A stretch of 64,000 nucleotides of DNA. Source: a virus. This document shows positions 59,599 to 64,000 of this stretch, one piece after another. A program made the translations under genes and the position numbers. Under the pieces are notes generated by a model. It was not told the origin of the DNA, did not search any database, and saw only the letters and a program-made list of their open reading frames with translations. Position 1 is the stretch's first letter, and the number at the start of each line of letters is the position of its first letter. The DNA is taken from IMG/VR virus record IMGVR_UViG_3300025876_000020, positions 1-64,000 of that record, one strand, 5' to 3'.

Positions 59599-59805
59599 AT
59601 GAATGAGTTTGATAACCTTTGTGAAGGTATTTTAAGATCAGTAGATGACACTATTGACTATAATCCTGAGGAGTTAGCTAAAGGTATTAAAGTTGAGATG
59701 GAGCATACAACCGACAAAGCAACCGCTGAAGTAATTGCAAAGCAGCACATTGCTGAGGTATCCGATTACTATACAAGACTAGAAACAATAGATCCACATA
59801 AGTAG
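59599..59805 (+). CDS. DUF5661-like protein (68 aa)
   Basis: The second half (GIKVEMEHTTDKATAEVIAK, then HIAEVSDYYTRLETID) matches the short helical signature of the DUF5661 family, G-x-x-V-E-x-E-H-T, then A-x-x-I-A-x-x-H-x-x-E and Y-Y-x-x-L. These small proteins are common in phage genomes and their role is unknown. The box before it supports late expression of this gene within an otherwise early-looking region. Confidence 0.6.
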   Translation: MNEFDNLCEGILRSVDDTIDYNPEELAKGIKVEMEHTTDKATAEVIAKQHIAEVSDYYTRLETIDPHK

Positions 59806-59833
59806 TTGATTTTAATAATTCATATATTAAAAT
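59805..59833 (+). promoter_or_regulatory. Possible sigma70-type promoter for the epimerase gene
   Basis: TTGATT (59805-59810), a 17-nt spacer and TAAAAT (59828-59833), with the ATG at 59847 behind a run of TA repeats. Confidence 0.4.
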
Positions 59834-59846
59834 AATATATATATAT

Positions 59847-60695
59847 ATGAAAAAAGTTTTAATTTTAGGCTACGGCTATACTGGAGGGTATTTGTATAAT
59901 AGACTTAAGAAGGATCATGATGTAGAGATTGTCTCAAAAGCCTCTCTAAACTATACCGACTCTGATATTCTCGAGACGTATCTATTTGAGTATAAGCCTG
60001 ATTACGTAGTTAATTGTTCTGGCTACACAGGCAGACCTAACGTAGATGGATGTGAAGATAATAAAGAGGATTGCTGGAAGTTAAATGTAACAGCTCCTGC
60101 AATGGTCAACAACGCTTGTAGGGTGCATAATATTCCTTACATTCACATCTCCTCTGGTTGTGTTTACTCGGGTTATGAAAAAGCATGGACTGAAAAAGAC
60201 CCAGCAAACTATGGAGTGTTTAGTAACGAGTCGTCATTCTACTCAAAGTCGAAGCATGCTTATGAATTAGCGAGTAGTGATTATGGGCTGACTATCAGAA
60301 TCAGAATGCCATTTGATGATGATAATACTGATAGGTCTATTGTTGCAAAGCTTCTTAGATATGATAAGCTAATTGACCCGGGTAAAAACTCAAAGACATA
60401 CATGAATGATCTTACTAAGTTTATTAACAAATACATCTCAGAAGGTCATAATGATAATGAAATTATTAACTTTGTTAACCCAGAACCTCTTTCTACTCTT
60501 GAAGTTACAGAGATTATGAAGGTGAATGGTATGGTTAATGAAAACTGGGAAGTGGTTGAGTTTGAAGAGCTAGGAACAAAGTGTGGAAGAAGTAATTGTA
60601 CACTTGACATTACTAAGCTTAAGAATAAATATGGTTTTGAGCCTCTAACTGAACAAAAGGCTCTTCTTCAAGCACTATACTGGAATGCAAAATAA
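59847..60695 (+). CDS. NAD(P)-dependent sugar epimerase/reductase, RmlD-like (282 aa)
   Basis: The Rossmann start is VLILGYGYTGGYLYNRL (G8, G10, G13). The serine of the SDR triad is in HISSGCVYSG (102-104), and Y132-x-x-x-K136 stands in SFYSKSKHAYE. PDYVVNCSGYTGRPNVDGCE is typical of dTDP-4-dehydrorhamnose reductases and related enzymes. These act on nucleotide sugars during surface-glycan synthesis. The stop lies inside the next gene by 11 nt, and a cytidylyltransferase-like gene follows, so the three form one operon for a sugar or glycan step. The substrate is unknown. Confidence 0.85.
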   Translation: MKKVLILGYGYTGGYLYNRLKKDHDVEIVSKASLNYTDSDILETYLFEYKPDYVVNCSGYTGRPNVDGCEDNKEDCWKLNVTAPAMVNNACRVHNIPYIHISSGCVYSGYEKAWTEKDPANYGVFSNESSFYSKSKHAYELASSDYGLTIRIRMPFDDDNTDRSIVAKLLRYDKLIDPGKNSKTYMNDLTKFINKYISEGHNDNEIINFVNPEPLSTLEVTEIMKVNGMVNENWEVVEFEELGTKCGRSNCTLDITKLKNKYGFEPLTEQKALLQALYWNAK

Positions 60696-60909
60696 AAAAA
60701 AGAAATGGCTAATTTGTGATAGCGAAAAAGAAGTAATTATCGAAGCATTGACCATGTGGGGTGCATTAGGTATTCATCTACATGGGGATCGTTTTGGTCT
60801 CAGTAATGATTGGCAGTATACAACTACAAAGACAGGTTGGATACTTGCAGTAGATGGAGCTGAGCGTAAGTTTGGTAGGAAGAAGATTAAACTAAAGGAG
60901 ATTGAGTAA
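60685..60909 (+). CDS. Small hypothetical protein (74 aa)
   Basis: A basic N-terminus (MQNKKKKWLICDSEKEVIIE) is followed by an aromatic-rich middle (HLHGDRFGLSNDWQYTTTKT) and a basic end. No motif was recognised. The start overlaps the epimerase stop by 11 nt, and the stop overlaps the next start by one base (TAATG). Tight coupling on both sides suggests that it helps the flanking enzymes. It could be an accessory subunit, but this is an inference from position. Confidence 0.6.
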   Translation: MQNKKKKWLICDSEKEVIIEALTMWGALGIHLHGDRFGLSNDWQYTTTKTGWILAVDGAERKFGRKKIKLKEIE

Positions 60910-61448
60910 TGCAACATAACTGTGACTATAGTCTAGAGTATAGAGAGCTTAAGGCTGCGAACCCTGACAGACCTATTGTAGGATTTACGGCAGGTAATTT
61001 TGACATTTTACATTACGGATACACAGTTACGTTTGAGGAAGCGAAAAGGCATTGTGATAGGTTTATTGTGTTCTTACAACAGGATCCATCTGCAACTAGA
61101 AACACAAAGTATAAACCAATCGTGCCGTATTATGAGAGGTATAAGAACTTAATGGCTGTGAAGTATATTGATGAGATCTATATGTATCAGACTGAAGAAG
61201 AACTGATAGACTTGATACAATTCTTTAAGCCAGATATTAGAATACTCGGTGAGGATTATATTAGCATGCCCTTTACAGGTGACGATCTACCACCAAAGGT
61301 AGTTTATACAACAAGGTCACATGAGCGCTCTACTACAATGATTAAGAATAGAATCACTGCTATGACAATAGCTCAGAATCCTGAGCTGTTAGAGAAGATG
61401 AACACAACACAGATCAAGAAGGGTAACTTTTCTAGTATAGAGGGCTAG
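60909..61448 (+). CDS. Cytidylyltransferase-like nucleotidyltransferase with altered HxGH motif (179 aa)
   Basis: It belongs to the TagD/RfaE-type group: GFTAGNFDILHYGYTVTFEE at the nucleotide site, YYERYKNLMAVKYIDEIYMY in the middle, PDIRILGEDYI and RSHERSTTMIKNRI near the end. The HxGH signature reads H-Y-G-Y here, so the second histidine, which normally binds the triphosphate, is tyrosine. These enzymes join CTP or ATP to a phosphorylated alcohol or sugar. At 179 residues it is longer than TagD (about 130). It follows the epimerase, so a CDP-linked product is possible; activity is uncertain. Confidence 0.75.
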   Translation: MQHNCDYSLEYRELKAANPDRPIVGFTAGNFDILHYGYTVTFEEAKRHCDRFIVFLQQDPSATRNTKYKPIVPYYERYKNLMAVKYIDEIYMYQTEEELIDLIQFFKPDIRILGEDYISMPFTGDDLPPKVVYTTRSHERSTTMIKNRITAMTIAQNPELLEKMNTTQIKKGNFSSIEG

Positions 61449-61948
61449 AGTAGGTACTTTCTTATAAGACCATCATCAGATAAAATCTCCGCTGTAGGTG
61501 TTACAGGTGCCTTTACTTCCTCATCATCGTCATACCCTTCGTAGTAACCATACAAGTCATCACTGTCACTACTCTCCTCGAACGACATACTACTGGCTTG
61601 AGCAGGTGCTGGTGATGGTTCGGCATAAATATGCTTTATCTTTATATCTGCTAGAATAACTTTCTTTAACGCTTTGGTTTCTGGCTCACTGTTCGAGCGA
61701 TTTAAAAAATCCTCTACATCCACTTTAGTAAACTTACCCTTTAAACTTGTGACAGGGTCATCATATAACTCCCAAACATGTATAGGTAGGTACAATCTTG
61801 CTACTTTAGCGCAGTCCCTAATAACATAGTAAGCTGACTTCTTTAAGACCTCAATTCCAGTATCAGGACTATCATGCGCCTTGCCGGCTGGTCCCCAAAG
61901 CTTAGCAATTTGCTCTGGATTATTATTTAGTATTGCCTCTTCAAACAT
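61445..61948 (-). CDS. Hypothetical acidic-tailed protein (167 aa)
   Basis: The first 105 residues are helical (ILNNNPEQIAKLWGPAGKAH, then VIRDCAKVARLYLPIHVWEL). After a proline/alanine linker the tail is very acidic (SFEESSDSDDLYGYYEGYDD) and ends with DDGLIRKYLL. An acidic end followed by a hydrophobic tip recalls clamp-binding tails of T4 late-transcription proteins, but no body match to them was found. It runs against the plus-strand genes and overlaps the cytidylyltransferase gene by 4 nt. An ACTAAATA box lies 12 nt before its ATG. Confidence 0.6.
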   Translation of the reverse strand: MFEEAILNNNPEQIAKLWGPAGKAHDSPDTGIEVLKKSAYYVIRDCAKVARLYLPIHVWELYDDPVTSLKGKFTKVDVEDFLNRSNSEPETKALKKVILADIKIKHIYAEPSPAPAQASSMSFEESSDSDDLYGYYEGYDDDEEVKAPVTPTAEILSDDGLIRKYLL

Positions 61949-61960
61949 ATTGATTAATTA

Positions 61961-61968
61961 TATTTAGT
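61961..61968 (-). promoter_or_regulatory. Possible late promoter box ACTAAATA
   Basis: The box ends 12 nt before the ATG at 61948, further than in most genes. Confidence 0.35.
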
Positions 61969-61995
61969 TGCCATATAGAAAAGAGCTACTATAAT
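61968..61995 (+). promoter_or_regulatory. Sigma70-type promoter
   Basis: TTGCCA (61968-61973), a 16-nt spacer and TATAAT (61990-61995). A second TATAAT lies at 62008-62013. AAGG at 62017-62020 could be a weak ribosome site for the ATG at 62024, one of few in the window. Confidence 0.6.
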
Positions 61996-62023
61996 TAGGA
62001 ACACTGATATAATAATAAGGACA

Positions 62024-62227
62024 ATGAAATCGAAAAGTACAAAAGGAAAAAGTTTTCCTAAGAAGCCTGTTGAATTCGGAACATTTCTCATTGAGTATAG
62101 AGACTCAAAGGATGGAATGCTTCACTTTCTAAAGGAACGTATCGATACTATTGATGAGGCGCAAGCGGCTATAGATAAGTTACTACAGCAAGGCGCGTAC
62201 GAACCTACTATTAGAAAGATTGGATGA
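62024..62227 (+). CDS. Small hypothetical protein (67 aa)
   Basis: A basic N-terminus (KSKSTKGKSFPKKPVEFG) precedes a compact alpha/beta part (TFLIEYRDSKDGMLHFLKER, then AQAAIDKLLQQGAYEPTIRK). No family was recognised. It has its own sigma70-type promoter and overlaps the start of the protease-like gene by 4 nt (ATGA). The pair is likely co-translated, so it may partner the HExxH protein. Confidence 0.6.
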   Translation: MKSKSTKGKSFPKKPVEFGTFLIEYRDSKDGMLHFLKERIDTIDEAQAAIDKLLQQGAYEPTIRKIG

Positions 62228-62673
62228 TAACATTACTACCGTCAACTGGAGTTAAGAAGTTAACAGGTATCAACTATGATACATTAGAATGGGTAATAGA
62301 CAAAGTACTAACTGCAAACTTAGGGCAGAGCTTTAACTATAATATTACGATTCATAAGAGCCGTATTAAAGAGACTTCGTATGTGTGGCTTGAGAATAGG
62401 TCACGTAACTTTAAGATATACCTAGACTGCTCTGGTGACATTAGATATTCTATTAGCACAATTCTCCATGAGATTAGACATATTCTACAGCACAATTTCT
62501 TTAAGTTTAGTATGGCTTGTGCATACAGTACGTATAAAGAGTACTATAATTCTGCAGAGGAAAAGGATGCACGTAAGTTTGAGAAGCTAACTACTTCAGT
62601 ACTACATACATACAAAGCACTTGAGCAGTCTAAGGTAGTTTTTAAGAAGAACAACTTAGGAACTACTATATAA
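62224..62673 (+). CDS. HExxH-type metalloprotease-like protein (149 aa)
   Basis: H82-E83-I-R-H86 stands in TILHEIRHILQHN, a zinc-protease helix, and the third ligand is probably E112 or E113 in SAEEKDARKFEK, 26-27 residues on. Before it comes a strand and turn pattern (RNFKIYLDCSGDIR), as in the smallest gluzincins and SprT-like proteins. No zinc-ribbon end is present. A target could be a host factor or a virion precursor; nothing shows which. It has no signal peptide, so it acts inside the cell. Confidence 0.7.
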   Translation: MITLLPSTGVKKLTGINYDTLEWVIDKVLTANLGQSFNYNITIHKSRIKETSYVWLENRSRNFKIYLDCSGDIRYSISTILHEIRHILQHNFFKFSMACAYSTYKEYYNSAEEKDARKFEKLTTSVLHTYKALEQSKVVFKKNNLGTTI

Positions 62674-62784
62674 TAAGAGTATACAAAAAAAGAGCCTAAC
62701 GTTTTAAGTGAGCGCCTTCAAAAGGAACTACCTTATAATTAATAAGACAACAAACAACAACAATAAACAGTAGAAAATAATAAT
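62674..62784 (+). other. AC-rich leader before the DUF932 gene
   Basis: This 111-nt gap holds no frame of useful length. A TATAAT at 62734-62739 could be a -10 box, with no good -35 in front. It is followed by about 45 nt rich in A and C with no hairpin, an unusually long leader for this genome. Confidence 0.4.
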
Positions 62785-63618
62785 ATGGGATTCATAACCG
62801 AAATTAAAAGCCTCAATGAGGTACCGCAATTCGAAGTCGAAAAAGTACAAGTATTCGATGGTAATAGAAGGTGCATTGATGGTGTTTATTCACTCCAACG
62901 TTCTGATACAAATCAGCATTTAGGAATGGTTAAGGATAAGTATCGCCCTATTCAGATGAACGAGATGATTGATATCATTTCAGAAGCATCTGATAAGGTT
63001 GGTGATATTGATCACATTGGTTACACTACCTCTAAAGGTGGTCGTAAGGTCGTTATTCAATCGAAGTACCGTGACACGCTTGATGTAGGTGGTGATAAGA
63101 TTGATCCATATATCTATACTGTTATTGATAATACAGGTATGGGTAGTAATAAGATGATTCCAAGCTCTGTTCGAATTGCTTGTGATAATGCTTTCCACTT
63201 GATTGCTCAAAATGAGGAAGCTAGTGATCGTGCTCGTCACTCTGCATCATTCGATACGCATGTAGATGGTATGATTAACAATATCGTAAGTGCTATTTCT
63301 ACTACTAAGAACTTTACTCAGATTGTTGAGAAGCTTAAGAATGAGAAGTTCAACCGTGATCAGATGGTTCAGTTTACTCAGAAGCTTATCCCGATTGAGA
63401 AGGAAGAATCAACACGCCGTCAGAACAAGCGTGAGAAGCTTGTAGAGCTCTACGAAGGCGGTCGTGGTAATGTTGGTGAGAGTCGTTGGGATGCATTCAA
63501 TGCTATTACTGAGTTTGAGACTCATAGTGGTAAGCAGTCGCCAGAGAAGCTCATTCGTACTTTCTCTGCAAATACTTTATCACGCCAGGCTCTTAATCTC
63601 CTCACAATTGCGGGTTAG
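62785..63618 (+). CDS. DUF932 family protein (277 aa)
   Basis: It matches the DUF932 (phage/plasmid-like) family: RRCIDGVYSLQRSDTNQHLG and VKDKYRPIQMNEMIDIISEA near the N-terminus, KVVIQSKYRDTLDVGGDKID, then DNTGMGSNKMIPSSVRIACD. The charged helical end (VEKLKNEKFNRDQMVQFTQK) is typical as well. The family is widespread in phages and plasmids, and its function is not known to me. The end of the gene uses GC-rich codons (CGT, AAG, GAG) more than its neighbours, in keeping with strong expression. Confidence 0.8.
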   Translation: MGFITEIKSLNEVPQFEVEKVQVFDGNRRCIDGVYSLQRSDTNQHLGMVKDKYRPIQMNEMIDIISEASDKVGDIDHIGYTTSKGGRKVVIQSKYRDTLDVGGDKIDPYIYTVIDNTGMGSNKMIPSSVRIACDNAFHLIAQNEEASDRARHSASFDTHVDGMINNIVSAISTTKNFTQIVEKLKNEKFNRDQMVQFTQKLIPIEKEESTRRQNKREKLVELYEGGRGNVGESRWDAFNAITEFETHSGKQSPEKLIRTFSANTLSRQALNLLTIAG

Positions 63619-63622
63619 TTCT

Positions 63623-63630
63623 AATAAATA
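63623..63630 (+). promoter_or_regulatory. Late promoter box AATAAATA
   Basis: The box ends 6 nt before the ATG at 63637. Confidence 0.5.
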
Positions 63631-63636
63631 ACTATA

Positions 63637-63813
63637 ATGTATAAAGATAAAATTGGAAGATTTGAATTTGTATTTGAGGAAGCAACAGCTCGTATCATCG
63701 TCTATAGAAGCGGTGATGCGGCCCCTGTTCGCCACATCAATGTAAGTAAGGAGCTATCTGAGAAGGACTTCCATTATGAGATAATGGACTTTGCTGCAAA
63801 GATGGGTGATTAA
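63637..63813 (+). CDS. Small hypothetical protein (58 aa)
   Basis: ATG at 63637 reads MYKDKIGRFEFVFEEATARI, then a short alpha/beta end (NVSKELSEKDFHYEIMDFAA) to TAA at 63811. No family was recognised. A late box lies 6 nt before the ATG, and the next gene starts 6 nt after the stop, so it looks like a genuine small gene in an operon with the membrane protein that follows. Confidence 0.6.
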   Translation: MYKDKIGRFEFVFEEATARIIVYRSGDAAPVRHINVSKELSEKDFHYEIMDFAAKMGD

Positions 63814-63819
63814 ACTAGA

Positions 63820-64000
63820 ATGAATATACGAAGACGCATAAAGAGGTTTTGCTTGCATAGCTATGAGACTGATCGTACTGCATTTGTATGTGAGCTAATC
63901 AGTCTTGTGTTTGCAGTTATAGCTAGCTTAATGTTAGCTGTGACAGCTGAATCACCGGACATGAGGCATATATATCCAGGCTTCTTTATAAGCTGTACAG
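63820..64000 (+). CDS. Putative small membrane protein (cut by window end)
   Basis: ATG at 63820 opens a frame with no stop before the window ends (60 codons). The N-terminus is basic (MNIRRRIKRFCLHSYETD), then comes one clear membrane helix (CELISLVFAVIASLMLAVTA). The basic start would stay in the cytoplasm, so the helix probably runs outward. Length and function cannot be judged. Confidence 0.5.
   Translation, partial: MNIRRRIKRFCLHSYETDRTAFVCELISLVFAVIASLMLAVTAESPDMRHIYPGFFISCT

Noticed and set aside
1-64000. tRNA genes, CRISPR arrays, insertion sequences, integrase or attachment sites
   Set aside because: No cloverleaf, regular spaced repeat, transposase or recombinase signature was noticed on either strand; a tRNAscan run would be decisive.

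Overview
This window is part of the genome of a T4-like contractile-tailed phage (Caudoviricetes, myovirus morphology), AT-rich and probably marine. The large terminase, sheath, tube, gp6, gp25, gp53-like and clamp-loader genes are recognisably T4-type, but most other virion proteins are very diverged. Host, genus and genome ends cannot be read from the window. No capsid, portal, polymerase, tRNA or integrase gene was seen.

Layout. 1-14710 (minus strand): very large adhesion or fibre proteins (beta-propeller/DUF11/vWA, LamG, lectin-like, an RCC1 propeller inside a tail-collar domain), a predicted 2OG-Fe(II) oxygenase and small neighbours. 14764-19405 (minus): baseplate wedge, with a PKD protein, gp6 and gp25. 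19523-22088: a structural-type orphan (plus), clamp loader gp44, a 38-residue basic protein and dUTPase (minus), and a probable small terminase (plus). 22093-37098 (minus): hub peptidase, gp27-like hub, gp53-like wedge, tube cap-like, tape measure-like, two hub/assembly proteins, two tube-fold proteins, sheath, a third tube-fold protein and large terminase. 37132-39689 (plus): acidic zinc-ribbon protein, an orphan and a gp14-like neck protein. 39686-58617 (minus): a second block of fibres and tailspikes built from shared modules. 58664-64000 (mainly plus): a nuclease, a sugar epimerase, a cytidylyltransferase-like enzyme, an HExxH protease, a DUF932 protein and small orphans.

Two features dominate. 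First, nearly half of the window encodes adhesion-type proteins that reuse a small set of modules: a 14-residue W/Y/V repeat, a GDLWF unit, a short N-terminal anchor and pectate-lyase-type beta-helices. One tailspike is cut by an in-frame TAA, and a 46-residue remnant of another adhesin lies next to it. Second, T4-like late promoter boxes (NNTAAATA) lie before most transcription units, and in 19 cases the start codon begins exactly 5 nt after the box. T4 late transcripts start about 6 nt after the box, so many late mRNAs here should be leaderless or nearly so. This rule also settles several start codons, including GTG starts and shorter N-termini.

All calls come from reading the sequence and from memory of protein families. 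No database search was run.
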